A stretch of 64,000 nucleotides of DNA from Dyella_B jejuensis (GTDB lineage Bacteria; Pseudomonadota; Gammaproteobacteria; Xanthomonadales; Rhodanobacteraceae), in assembly GCF_044904675.1 (NCBI RefSeq), contig NZ_JADIKJ010000005.1, forward strand, positions 1 to 64,000. The letters are read 5' to 3'. The position numbers and the translations under genes are program-made. Positions 7,691 to 16,377 of this stretch are shown here, piece after piece (the first letter of the stretch is position 1; every line of letters starts with the position of its first letter). The notes under the pieces are model-generated. The model saw nothing but the letters and a program-made list of their open reading frames with translations. It was not told the DNA's origin and ran no database searches.

Positions 7691-8512
7691 CTAGTTCAGG
7701 AACAGATCGGGCAACAAGGGCGTGCCGAGCTTATAGGCATATTTGTCGAAATCTTGTGTCCCCGTTTCGCGCAGGACGTCCTCATCGATCGCGAAGCGCC
7801 CGGTGCATGACTTGGCCGGCTGAACCAGCAAGGCATATGCGGCATCGGCAACGATCTCTGGCCGGCGGCACTGTTCCGGCCTTACGCCCTCGATCATCCC
7901 GATCGCCGCGGTGGCTATGACCGTGCGCGGCCATAGCGCGTTGACCGCAATACCCAGCGGCGCGAATTCCGCGCTCATGCCCAACACGCACAGGCTCATG
8001 CCGTACTTGGCAATGGTGTACGCGGTGTGCGGCGCGAACCATTTCGGATCGAGATTTGGCGGGGGCGCGAGCATCAGTACATGCGGATTGTCCGCCTGCT
8101 TCAGATACGGCAGGCACGCCTGCGTGACCATGAAGGTACCGCGCGTATTGACCTGATGCATCAGGTCATAGCGCTTCATCGGGGTACCTTCAGTGCCTGC
8201 CAGCCAGATGGCGCTGGCATTGTTCACCACGATATCGATACCGCCAAAGCGCTCCGCCGCCTGTGCGACGGCCGCGTGGACGCTGGCTTCGTCGCGGATG
8301 TCGACTTTCAAGGCGAGCGCCTTGCCGCCCACCGCTTCCACTTCGGCCGCCGCCGTGTGAATCGTGCCGGGCAGCCTGGGATTGGGCACCGCGCTTTTGG
8401 CGGCGATGACGAGATTGGCGCCATCGCGTGCGGCACGCAGCGCAATCGCCAGCCCGATACCGCGCGAGGCGCCGGTAATGAACAACGTTTTGCCGGCGAG
8501 ATGGCTCATCAT
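7691..8512 (-). CDS. Short-chain dehydrogenase, HSDL2-like, with altered catalytic serine
   Basis: A 273-aa NAD(P)-dependent SDR. The cofactor loop TGASRGIGLAIA is near the N-terminus, VVNNAS follows, and the Y-x3-K pair is in AYTIAKYGMSL. The C-terminal half resembles hydroxysteroid dehydrogenase-like protein 2. In that family the catalytic serine sits in a SPP-type stretch; here the bases read GCG in MLAPPPNLD, so the residue is alanine. The rest of the active site is intact. It is the last gene of an adk-mpl-LON-SDR series on the minus strand, 7 nt after the LON gene. The substrate is unknown; a fatty or terpenoid alcohol/ketone is plausible from the family. Confidence 0.82.
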   Translation of the reverse strand: MMSHLAGKTLFITGASRGIGLAIALRAARDGANLVIAAKSAVPNPRLPGTIHTAAAEVEAVGGKALALKVDIRDEASVHAAVAQAAERFGGIDIVVNNASAIWLAGTEGTPMKRYDLMHQVNTRGTFMVTQACLPYLKQADNPHVLMLAPPPNLDPKWFAPHTAYTIAKYGMSLCVLGMSAEFAPLGIAVNALWPRTVIATAAIGMIEGVRPEQCRRPEIVADAAYALLVQPAKSCTGRFAIDEDVLRETGTQDFDKYAYKLGTPLLPDLFLN

Positions 8513-8519
8513 GGTGTCC

Positions 8520-9122
8520 TCACGCTTTCTGGAAGCGCGGCAAGATATCGCGCAAGGCGGCCAGCCGCCGTAGCGGATCGGTCATTTCCAGCAGTTGCTG
8601 TTGTTCCTCGGTGGCCAATGGCAACAGCTCGGCCAGCCGGAAGCCGAGCCAGCCGGCATCGTCGTAAGCATCGCGCGGCGCGTGTCGCCAGTGCGGCCCC
8701 ATGGTGTCGATCAGGCGCTCCAGGATGGTCTGCAGCAGCGCGAATTCCACCGGCACTTGATGAGGCGTCTCATCCGGCCACAGCTCGATCGCACCGCGCA
8801 GCAAACCGTCCGAGCGCACGCGCGTGCGCAGCACCCGGAAACGACTGTCGCCTTCGGCAACGATTCCGAGCAAACCGTCCTGTCGATGGCTAAAATCAGT
8901 CAGGCGCGCCAGCGTGCCCACGGCAGCCGGTTGCGCCGGCATCCCGACTTCGCCGCCCTCCAAGATCAGGCAAACGCCAAAGGGCGCGCCCGTGCCGGCA
9001 CATTCACGCACCATATCCAGATAACGCGGCTCGAAGATGCGCAAATGCAACTGGCCGCCCGGATAAAGCACGGTATTGAGCGGAAACAACGGCAAGTCGG
9101 CGAGTGGGAGCTGGGCGGCCAT
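8520..9122 (-). CDS. LON N-terminal substrate-binding domain protein
   Basis: A 200-aa protein consisting of the LON substrate-recognition domain without the AAA+ or protease parts. The hallmark start LPLFPLNTVLYPGGQLHLRIFEPRY is present, followed by FGVCLI, VGTLARLTDF and GIVAEGDSRFRV. Stand-alone members of this family (YPO1735/XAC-type) are usually 190-210 aa. They are thought to bind proteins or act as adaptors, but the role is unproven. It lies 46 nt downstream of mpl and 7 nt upstream of the SDR gene, which fits a single transcript with adk and mpl. Confidence 0.87.
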   Translation of the reverse strand: MAAQLPLADLPLFPLNTVLYPGGQLHLRIFEPRYLDMVRECAGTGAPFGVCLILEGGEVGMPAQPAAVGTLARLTDFSHRQDGLLGIVAEGDSRFRVLRTRVRSDGLLRGAIELWPDETPHQVPVEFALLQTILERLIDTMGPHWRHAPRDAYDDAGWLGFRLAELLPLATEEQQQLLEMTDPLRRLAALRDILPRFQKA

Positions 9123-9168
9123 GCCATCATTTTAAGCGCAAGTGCCAGCGCAGCTGGCGCAGGCTTGG

Positions 9169-10539
9169 TCAGCCGGAAGTGGCAACGCCTTCCAGCATCT
9201 CGACCAAGCGGCGTGGTGCATTGTCGAAGCCGCCGTTGGACATGAATACCACGTGGTCCCCATGTCGCGCCTGCGCCTTGAGCGAAGCGAGCAAATCGTC
9301 GACGGTGGCGGCGGTATGGGCGCGGCCATGCAGGGCATCGGTCACGCGCCTGGCATCCCAAGGCCATTCCGGACGATGCAGGAACACCACCGCATCGGCA
9401 TTGGCCAGCGATGGCGCCAGCCCTTCGGCATGCGCGCCCAGGCGCATGGAATTGGAGCGCGGCTCCAGCGCGACAAGGATGCGCGCCTTGCCTACTTTCG
9501 CGCGCAGGCCCGCGAGGGTGGTGGCGATCGCCGTGGGATGGTGCGCGAAATCGTCGTAGACATGAATGCCATCGACGTTGCCTACGACTTCCATGCGGCG
9601 TTTGACGCTCTCGAAATGACTGAATGCCGATAGCAACGCCCGTGGATCGGCACCTGCGGCCGTCGCCGCAGCCAAGGCTGCCAAGGCGTTCATGACGTTA
9701 TGTTCACCCAGCAGTGGCCAGTGCACGTCGCCAATCCGCTCGCCTCGGTACTGCACCGAGAATGCCGAACCATCCGCGGCGGCCAGCGTGGCCTGCCAAT
9801 CCCCCCGGCCGATGCCGAAGGTTTCCACCGGCGTCCAGCACCCCATGGCCACTACCTCGGCGAGCCGTGCATCGTGCGCATTGACGATCAACCGGCCATT
9901 GCCCGGCACAGTGCGCACCAGATGGTGAAACTGGCGCTGGATGGCGGCAACGTCGGGAAAGATATCGGCGTGGTCGTATTCGAGGTTGTTGAGGATGGCG
10001 ATGCGCGGCCGGTAGTGCACGAATTTCGAACGCTTGTCGAAAAACGCGCTGTCGTACTCATCGGCTTCGATCACGAAATGCCGGCCCTGTCCCAGCCGTG
10101 CCGAAATGCCGAAGTTGCCGGGCACCCCGCCGACCAGGAAACCGGGCGCGAGCCCCGCGCTTTCCAGCAGGTGCGCCAGCAAGCTGGTGGTCGTGGTCTT
10201 GCCATGCGTGCCGGCCACCGCCAGCACTTCGCGCTCGGCCAGCAGACGCTCTCCGAGCCACTGCGGACCGGAGATATAGCGCAAGCGTTGATCGAGCATG
10301 TACTCGACCGCCGCATTGCCACGCACCATCGCGTTGCCGACCACCACCAGGTCCGGCGCCGGCTGCAAATGGGCGGCCTGGTAATCCTGCATCAGCTCAA
10401 TGCCCAGCGCCTGCAACTGGGTACTCATCGGCGGGTAGACATTGGCATCGGAGCCTTCCACCGTTTCGCCGAGCTCGCGCGCCAGGGCCGCGACGCCGCC
10501 CATGAAAGTGCCGCAGATGCCAAGGATATGCAGACGCAT
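9169..10539 (-). CDS. mpl: UDP-N-acetylmuramate:L-alanyl-gamma-D-glutamyl-meso-DAP ligase
   Basis: A 456-aa cytoplasmic Mur-ligase-family enzyme that joins recycled murein tripeptide to UDP-MurNAc. The protein begins MRLHILGICGTFMGGVAALARELG, the Mpl-type UDP-sugar-binding start. The ATP loop is GTHGKTTTTSLLAHLLE. DEYDSAFFDKRSKF and LEYDHADIFPD are diagnostic of Mpl/MurC-type ligases, and VYDDFAHHPTAI is the C-terminal domain motif. Length fits E. coli Mpl (457 aa). It follows adk by 62 nt on the same strand, with a short GC-rich hairpin at 10566-10589 between them, and precedes the LON protein gene. Confidence 0.96.
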   Translation of the reverse strand: MRLHILGICGTFMGGVAALARELGETVEGSDANVYPPMSTQLQALGIELMQDYQAAHLQPAPDLVVVGNAMVRGNAAVEYMLDQRLRYISGPQWLGERLLAEREVLAVAGTHGKTTTTSLLAHLLESAGLAPGFLVGGVPGNFGISARLGQGRHFVIEADEYDSAFFDKRSKFVHYRPRIAILNNLEYDHADIFPDVAAIQRQFHHLVRTVPGNGRLIVNAHDARLAEVVAMGCWTPVETFGIGRGDWQATLAAADGSAFSVQYRGERIGDVHWPLLGEHNVMNALAALAAATAAGADPRALLSAFSHFESVKRRMEVVGNVDGIHVYDDFAHHPTAIATTLAGLRAKVGKARILVALEPRSNSMRLGAHAEGLAPSLANADAVVFLHRPEWPWDARRVTDALHGRAHTAATVDDLLASLKAQARHGDHVVFMSNGGFDNAPRRLVEMLEGVATSG

Positions 10540-10601
10540 GAAAGACCTGTTTACGTACCGGGAGCCTCTCCCCCGCGTCCGAGGGAGAGAGGAAAGCAGA
10601 T

Positions 10602-11186
10602 TCAGCCGTTGGCCGCTGCCGTTTCGTTGGCGAGGGCGCGCTTGACGCGGGCGGTGACTTCATCGAGCTCACCCACGCCATCCACGATCTGCAGCTTGCC
10701 GCGGCGGGAATAGAAATCGGCAACCGGCGCCGTTTGCTCCGCGTATACCTTCAGGCGGCCGCGCACCACGTCCGGGTTGTCATCCGGGCGATGCTCGGCG
10801 GCGAAGCGGATTTCGCAGCGCTTGACGATCACTTCGTTCGGCACCTCAAGCTTCACCACCCCGTCCAGCGGCTGGCCGATCTTGGTCAGCAGATGGTCCA
10901 GCGCGTCGGCCTGCGCGAGATTGCGCGGATAACCGTCAAGGATGAAGCCGGATTTGGCGTCCGGATGGGCGAGGCGCTCTTCCAGCATGCCAAGCAGGAT
11001 GTCATCGGAGACCAATTGGCCGGCGTCCATGACCGCCTTGGCTTTCACGCCAAGAGGAGTACCGGCTTTCACGGCCGCGCGCAGCATGTCGCCGGTCGAG
11101 ATGTGCGGCACGCCCAGTTCGGCCTTAAGCCGGGCGGCCTGGGTACCCTTGCCCGAACCGGGCGCACCAAGGAGGACAAGTCGCAT
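10602..11186 (-). CDS. adk: Adenylate kinase
   Basis: A 194-aa enzyme that interconverts ATP + AMP and 2 ADP. The P-loop is GAPGSGKGTQ near the N-terminus, the AMP site is HISTGDMLRAA, and FILDGYPRN is the signature. The LID region (RFAAEHRPDDNPDVVRGRL) is the short form without the long insert or zinc cysteines, as in xanthomonads. The ATG at 11186, with GGAG just upstream, is the start; the longer frame to 11378 runs into the pfp leader and has no family support. It heads the adk-mpl-LON-SDR series and is divergent from pfp with about 210 bp between. Confidence 0.97.
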   Translation of the reverse strand: MRLVLLGAPGSGKGTQAARLKAELGVPHISTGDMLRAAVKAGTPLGVKAKAVMDAGQLVSDDILLGMLEERLAHPDAKSGFILDGYPRNLAQADALDHLLTKIGQPLDGVVKLEVPNEVIVKRCEIRFAAEHRPDDNPDVVRGRLKVYAEQTAPVADFYSRRGKLQIVDGVGELDEVTARVKRALANETAAANG

Positions 11187-11395
11187 AAAGCTCCACAAGA
11201 TCCATGTTCTGCCGCACACTGCGACGGGTCCATGGATTCCTAGACGAATAGCGGCCAAGGTAGCGTCTGCAGGGGGTGCCGTCAAACCGCGTATCGGCCG
11301 AATGGCAGCCAAGTCGCTGATGTATATGCGGTCCGCGTTTGACACCGGATCGTCACGCACCTTTCCTTCATATTGCATAGGTTCTGGAGCACACC

Positions 11396-12667
11396 ATGAA
11401 GTCCAAAGCCCGTCCTGCCACCGGCCGTCTTCTGTACGCTCAGTCCGGCGGGGTCACTGCCGCGATCAATGCCACTGCCGCGGGCGTCATCCAGAACGCG
11501 CGCGCGCATCGCATTCCGGTATATGCCGCGCACAACGGCATCCTGGGCGTCCTTCGCGAGGCGTTGATCGATACCAGCAAGGAATCGGCCTCGGCCATCG
11601 CGGCGCTGCGCCACACTCCGGGCGGCGCATTCGGCTCCTGTCGCTACAAGCTGAAGTCCCTGGATGCCAACCGCGTCGAGTACGAGCGCCTGATCGATGT
11701 GCTGCGGGCGCATGACATCCGCTGGTTCCTCTATAACGGCGGCAACGATTCAGCCGACACGGCGCTTAAGATTTCCCAGCTCGGCAAGGCAATGGACTAC
11801 GACATTCGCTGTATCGGCGTACCCAAGACCGTGGATAACGACCTGGCCGTCACCGATTGCTGCCCAGGCTTCGGCTCGGTGGCGAAGTACACGGCGGTTT
11901 CCACGCTGGAGGCCAGCCTGGACGTCGCCTCCATGGCCGATACGTCGACCAAGGTGTTCATTCTGGAAGTGATGGGGCGGCATGCCGGCTGGATCGCCGC
12001 AGCGGCCGGCCTGGCCGGGGAAGGGGCTGACGCGCCGCCACATGTGATCTTGTTTCCCGAGCGCGTGTTTGACGAGGCCGCGTTCCTGGCCAAGGTGAAG
12101 GCCACGGTGGAACGTGTGGGCTGGTGCACGGTGGTGGCTTCCGAAGGCATTCGCAACGCCGAGGGTCAGTTCCTCGCCGAGGCGGGCACACGCGATTCGT
12201 TCGGTCACGCGCAATTGGGCGGTGTGGCTCCGGTACTCGCCGCGCTGGTCAAGGAACAACTCGGCTACAAGTATCACTGGGCGCTGCCTGACTATCTGCA
12301 GCGCTCGGCACGCCATATGGCATCGAAAACCGATGTGGACCAAGCCTACGCGGTGGGCAAGGCCGCCGTGGACTACGCGCTGGCCGGCATGAATGCAGTC
12401 ATGCCGGTGATCGTGCGCACGTCGGATATGCCCTACCGCTGGAAGATCGAGCCGGCGGCATTGGAGAAGATCGCCAATCGCGAGAAAAAAATGCCGTCCG
12501 GCTTCCTTACCCGCGATGGCTTCGGCATTACGGCGGCCGCTCGTCGCTATCTGTCGCCCTTGATCCAGGGCGAAGCACCGCCCCCTTATGGCCGCGACGG
12601 CCTTCCGAAATATGCGCAGCTTAAAAATGTTGCAGTGGCGCGCAAGCTTCCCGTGTTCAATACGTAA
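11396..12667 (+). CDS. pfp: Pyrophosphate-dependent 6-phosphofructokinase
   Basis: A 423-aa glycolytic enzyme that phosphorylates fructose-6-phosphate reversibly. The phosphate-donor loop reads GGNDS (115-119) instead of the ATP-type GGDGS, and the second diagnostic motif is PKTVDND (143-149), with lysine after proline. Both are marks of PPi-dependent enzymes. GFGSVAKYTAVSTLEAS and EVMGRHAGWIAA are catalytic and substrate regions. The reaction is reversible and saves ATP. Together with HppA and Ppa in the next 13 kb it suggests active PPi metabolism. It is divergent from adk and followed by the 292-bp nested-palindrome element. Confidence 0.93.
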   Translation: MKSKARPATGRLLYAQSGGVTAAINATAAGVIQNARAHRIPVYAAHNGILGVLREALIDTSKESASAIAALRHTPGGAFGSCRYKLKSLDANRVEYERLIDVLRAHDIRWFLYNGGNDSADTALKISQLGKAMDYDIRCIGVPKTVDNDLAVTDCCPGFGSVAKYTAVSTLEASLDVASMADTSTKVFILEVMGRHAGWIAAAAGLAGEGADAPPHVILFPERVFDEAAFLAKVKATVERVGWCTVVASEGIRNAEGQFLAEAGTRDSFGHAQLGGVAPVLAALVKEQLGYKYHWALPDYLQRSARHMASKTDVDQAYAVGKAAVDYALAGMNAVMPVIVRTSDMPYRWKIEPAALEKIANREKKMPSGFLTRDGFGITAAARRYLSPLIQGEAPPPYGRDGLPKYAQLKNVAVARKLPVFNT

Positions 12668-12688
12668 GCCTCTGCCCCACCGCGCGTA

Positions 12689-12980
12689 AGGGATGCTCTG
12701 ATCAATGCTACGCAGGCGGCATGATGACCAGAAGGCTCGCAGAGTGTGTTGTGCGGCGCCGGGAAGACTGGCCGTCTTGCCAAGCCGCGCGGCGCGCTCT
12801 GCGAGCCTTCTGGACATCACCCCATCGCTTTAAATTCAACGTGTTGGGGCCAGCTCTGTCTGTCCGCATCCCTTCGGCCCGTCGTCTCGACAGACGGCCA
12901 GTCTGCCATCGCCGACGGACCTATGGTCTGCGAACAGACAGAGCCGGTGACGCCTACGTAGCATGGATCAGAGCATCCCT
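12689..12980. repeat. 292-bp intergenic element of nested inverted repeats (MITE/REPIN-like)
   Basis: Outer 30-bp arms (12689-12718 and 12951-12980) are inverted repeats matching at 28 of 30 positions, starting AGGGATGCTCTGATC. Inside are two more hairpins: a perfect 17-bp pair (12728-12744 with 12797-12813) and a 15-bp pair with one mismatch (12854-12868 with 12929-12943). Each inner hairpin encloses a small palindrome around GGCC: AAGACTGGCCGTCTT in the first and CAGACGGCCAGTCTG in the second, nearly reverse complements of each other. No ORF or transposase is inside. The folded form would be a cruciform or three-way structure. It fills the gap between pfp and the 853-aa gene and would lie at both 3' ends. 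Confidence 0.75.
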
Positions 12981-12999
12981 AGCCGAGCCGGCGCTACCG

Positions 13000-15561
13000 T
13001 CAGCGCCGGTTGTCGGCCTGGCGCAGGTGACGCAGGTTACGTTCGCGCGCCTGGATGTCGCCATCCTGCGCGGACCAATGCCCATGAGCCACCTGCCAGA
13101 TATCGAGCAGGTCCGCTGGCAGCCCCTTCTCGCGCTTCAACCAGGCCAGCTCCAGATAACGGCAAGCTTCGCTGAACCTGCCATCACGATAGGCGCATTT
13201 CGCCAGCAGCTCGAGCGACTCGGCGTCCTCGGGCGAGAACACACTCAGGCAGTTTGCGTAGACCCGGCGCTCGTTATCCTCCTGCATGGCGAGCAGCGCC
13301 TTCAGCGCGCACCCTAGCGCGGGTACCGCAACCGACGGCACCGCGGTCAGCGGACGGGCCAACTCGAGCGCGCGCGCGTAGGCCATGTCCCGCATCGCCG
13401 GCTCAGCAGCCAAGGCAGCCTGCTCCAGGGCCAGCTTGCTTGCCTGCAAACGCAGCGGCTCGTCTGCAGACTCGAGACATGGCTCGAGCACGGCCGTGGC
13501 TCGCGCCAGCAGTTCCCTTCGCCCGCTTTCGTTTTCGATAGGGAACCTGCTGTGCACCATCTGCATCCACGCTGACGCATACAGGCAGCCGTCCTGATCC
13601 TCGGTCGACAGGCGGCCGAGCACGCCATCGATCTCGCGATAACGTGCCACGGCAGCATTTCCCACCATCGGCTCGGCCAAGGCGCAGAGCAATTCGACCC
13701 ATGCCGCCAATACCCTAGGCGACTGTTCGGCCACCATGTCATCCGCATAGCGCGCATACAGATCGCGCAAACGCAGGCGGCGCGATGCAGCGTTCAGATC
13801 GCTACGGCGTATTTCTTCGAGTTCTGCACGTAGCAATGCGGCCTGCCAGCGCACCCGCGCAGGTGAAGTGCCGCTTGCTGATAGACCGCGGCGCAGCATC
13901 GCGAGGGATTCCTGGAAGCGCCCTGCTGCCGCCAGCGGAGCGAGGCCGGATAACCGGGTCCCAAGCAACGTCTGCAACCACCATGCGGCGCCCGAATCGT
14001 CCGTGGCACCTTTCGCCAGCGCTTGGCGCAAAATGTGCTCGGCCTCGGCCAGCAGCGACTGATCGACCACGACATCCAGCAGGGCGCGACGACAAATGGC
14101 CTCGCCCAGCATGCCAAGTCGGACAAGGTTGGATAACGCATCGTTGGCATCGATGTCGTGCAGGAGATCAATGCAGGACTGCAGCAGCGCCACCCTTTCC
14201 ATCTCATCCGGTTGCCGATCCACCAGGTTGATCAGGCAGTGACCCAGGCAGAGGCGCACTGCCATGTCGTCGGGCTGCATCGTCAAGCAGGTCTCCAGCG
14301 CACTGGCCGCCCTCTCGAAACCCTCGCCATCCGGAGTCCGGATAGCCATCTCCCACCGGATATCCGAATGGAGTTTTGCCAGCTTGTAGGCCAGGGAACC
14401 GGCACCGTCGACGTGTCGGACATCAGGCGATCCAGTACCTGACCCAACCGATTCGGGCATGACGCGAAGCACGCCAAGGTGCGGCTCGATCAGCGCCAGC
14501 GCCGGCTCCAATGCGCCCTGTTCGAGCAGCAGCTTGGCATGCTGCAGGTCACTGGCGATGGCATGCGCATCCGGCGCCGCCTGGGTTGAAGGCGCAGCTG
14601 TTTGTGCTCCAGGCGCCAGTGTTATCTCGACAACGGGTTCTGCCGATACCGGCTGCTGTGCGGTCATGGTCCAGGTAGCTGTCAGCTCTGGCACCGGCGA
14701 TATCGCTTGATCCGGCCATGGCATGCGTGATGTCCACGTCGCGCCACTTGCCGTCATGGATGGGGGATGCTGGCAAGTTGTTCGCTCTGCAAAGATCCCG
14801 AGCGGCACAGCCCGTTCAGGAGTTGGCGCAGACTCTTCGACCTGGCTTACCTGCGGCTGCTGGGAACCCCATTGGTTCATCCCTTCGTTCCGCTGCCCCA
14901 GCGTCCGGCTCTCTTCGTCCGGCAGCGCTGCAACACGTTGCAAGTGCGATTTTTCACGGCGGCGGAGCAACGACAGGACGCTCAGGAACAATCCGAGCGC
15001 AAGCCCTATCAAAAATGCTAGAAACAGCAGCATGGGTGATTTCCTCGAGGCAATGGGCAGCGAGGAAGCCGGCAGCGCTTCCTTCATGACAGGTAATGCG
15101 TCGTTTTCAGCAACTCCCTTTGCATCCGTGTCGGACGCTTTTTCGGCATTTGTTTCATCCGGCGTCGGCGTCCCTGCATCGGCCGACTCGCCGGCTAACG
15201 GCTCATCCGAGGAATGATCGGCCATCCGGCCCTGATGGCCTGTCGCAAAGCCGGCACTGTCAGCGAGCAGCAGGTCGCTCTCTTGTGCAGGATCGGCAAG
15301 GTCCTCGATTCGCACTTTGGTATGAAGTGCTGGCGATCGTACTTTCCGAGTACCAACTTTCTCGGAATACCACTTTTCGGCATCCGGACTTGCCGTGTGT
15401 TGGGTCGTTTCTGCTTCTTGCGCGCCCGGCCGCACCATACATGCAGCAATGCCGCCACCAGCCAGCGTGGCCAGCAGCGGCATCCGGATCAGAAGCCTCC
15501 ACCTTTTCATGTCTGGCTGACGGCCACGGAGCCGCTGCCGGGCACGATTGGCATGACCCAT
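13000..15561 (-). CDS. Large membrane protein with C-terminal helical repeats, function unknown
   Basis: An 853-aa protein of no recognised family. Near the N-terminus MKRWRLLIRMPLLATLAGG looks like a signal or anchor, ending in IAAC (Cys41), a possible lipobox. Residues 42-175 are acidic and low in hydrophobics. One clear membrane helix spans about 176-199 (LLFLAFLIGLALGLFLSVLSLL), followed by RRREK, which puts the C-terminus in the cytoplasm. Residues 200-340 are a Pro/Gln/Thr-rich linker. Residues 340-853 are alpha-helical with TPR-like repeats (A-x-x-L-E, L-x-x-G-R-F-x-E-A). This layout resembles FimV/HubP polar organisers, but I see no LysM motif. It starts 9 nt after a FkbM-like gene. 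The internal ATG at residue 18 is an alternative start. Confidence 0.7.
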   Translation of the reverse strand: MGHANRARQRLRGRQPDMKRWRLLIRMPLLATLAGGGIAACMVRPGAQEAETTQHTASPDAEKWYSEKVGTRKVRSPALHTKVRIEDLADPAQESDLLLADSAGFATGHQGRMADHSSDEPLAGESADAGTPTPDETNAEKASDTDAKGVAENDALPVMKEALPASSLPIASRKSPMLLFLAFLIGLALGLFLSVLSLLRRREKSHLQRVAALPDEESRTLGQRNEGMNQWGSQQPQVSQVEESAPTPERAVPLGIFAERTTCQHPPSMTASGATWTSRMPWPDQAISPVPELTATWTMTAQQPVSAEPVVEITLAPGAQTAAPSTQAAPDAHAIASDLQHAKLLLEQGALEPALALIEPHLGVLRVMPESVGSGTGSPDVRHVDGAGSLAYKLAKLHSDIRWEMAIRTPDGEGFERAASALETCLTMQPDDMAVRLCLGHCLINLVDRQPDEMERVALLQSCIDLLHDIDANDALSNLVRLGMLGEAICRRALLDVVVDQSLLAEAEHILRQALAKGATDDSGAAWWLQTLLGTRLSGLAPLAAAGRFQESLAMLRRGLSASGTSPARVRWQAALLRAELEEIRRSDLNAASRRLRLRDLYARYADDMVAEQSPRVLAAWVELLCALAEPMVGNAAVARYREIDGVLGRLSTEDQDGCLYASAWMQMVHSRFPIENESGRRELLARATAVLEPCLESADEPLRLQASKLALEQAALAAEPAMRDMAYARALELARPLTAVPSVAVPALGCALKALLAMQEDNERRVYANCLSVFSPEDAESLELLAKCAYRDGRFSEACRYLELAWLKREKGLPADLLDIWQVAHGHWSAQDGDIQARERNLRHLRQADNRR

Positions 15562-15570
15562 GGCGATGAC

Positions 15571-16377
15571 TCAGAGTTCTGGCAAATGCCCGAACTCGGC
15601 CGGTGCATCCCGGTGCACCGCGATAACGTTCTGGTATGCCCATCCCGGGAAAATGTTCTGCTTGTTGCCGGAAAGATTGGATGGGTTGTACAGATAGGGT
15701 AAGTGCGACCAGCAGCGATAGTCCTGGGCCTTGAGGGCGGCCACTTCGTTGGCTGCCAGTTCCATGCTCGAGAGGCGGAAATAGATCGCAGGCTTGTGCT
15801 GCCGCAAGGTCTCGACGGCGCCGGCCAGCGTCGACATCAACGCGCCTGGAGGATTGATCTTCAGCAGGTGCAGGTTCGCCAGCTCCAGCGAGTCCAGCGG
15901 GACCATGCGCGCACGCTCCTCTGGCTGGCCGTGCGATGCGGGGATATCCATACGACCCGCGCGATCGCCCAGTCCGACGTGGTGCGGGTAGACGTTGCGC
16001 AAGTTATTGAGCGCAACCGCTGTACATAGGGCAATGTGCTCGAGGCGATGCGGCTCGACGACGTGCACTTCGCCGCTGTTGCCGACGAGGCTGGAGAGAT
16101 ACAGCGCATGCGCGCCATATTCGGCGCCGTACTGCAGCGCGACGGCACCATCGTCGAGCAAGCTTCCGATAGTATCCAGCTCCTGCTCGATCCACTCGCC
16201 GTACTTGGAAAGCGAGCGGGCAACGACGTCATCCGCCTGGCGCGCCTGCACAATGCCGTAGCGCGTGCTCCACAGGGATACGCCAGGATTGTTCCCCGGC
16301 CGTGACGGCGCTTTGGCGACGGTCGCGGCAGCGTCGTTAGCAACCACCTCTTTTGTACTGATTTCAGCTTGGCTCAT
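15571..16377 (-). CDS. FkbM-like methyltransferase with altered motifs
   Basis: A 268-aa protein with the FkbM fold pattern. YGAEYGAHALYLSSLVG stands where SAM-binding VGANIG normally is, EVHVVEPH matches the acidic loop, and LLKINPPGALMSTLAGA corresponds to the conserved IKIDVEG-x-E-x-x-L-x-GA motif. The C-terminal part (YNPSNLSGNKQNIF) is also typical. Key acidic residues of motif I and of the IKIDVEG motif are replaced (Gln, Asn, Pro), so activity is uncertain. The ATG at 16377 fits better than the long upstream frame. It is first in a two-gene unit with the 853-aa protein, 9 nt apart, implying a joint role. Substrate unknown. Confidence 0.7.
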   Translation of the reverse strand: MSQAEISTKEVVANDAAATVAKAPSRPGNNPGVSLWSTRYGIVQARQADDVVARSLSKYGEWIEQELDTIGSLLDDGAVALQYGAEYGAHALYLSSLVGNSGEVHVVEPHRLEHIALCTAVALNNLRNVYPHHVGLGDRAGRMDIPASHGQPEERARMVPLDSLELANLHLLKINPPGALMSTLAGAVETLRQHKPAIYFRLSSMELAANEVAALKAQDYRCWSHLPYLYNPSNLSGNKQNIFPGWAYQNVIAVHRDAPAEFGHLPEL

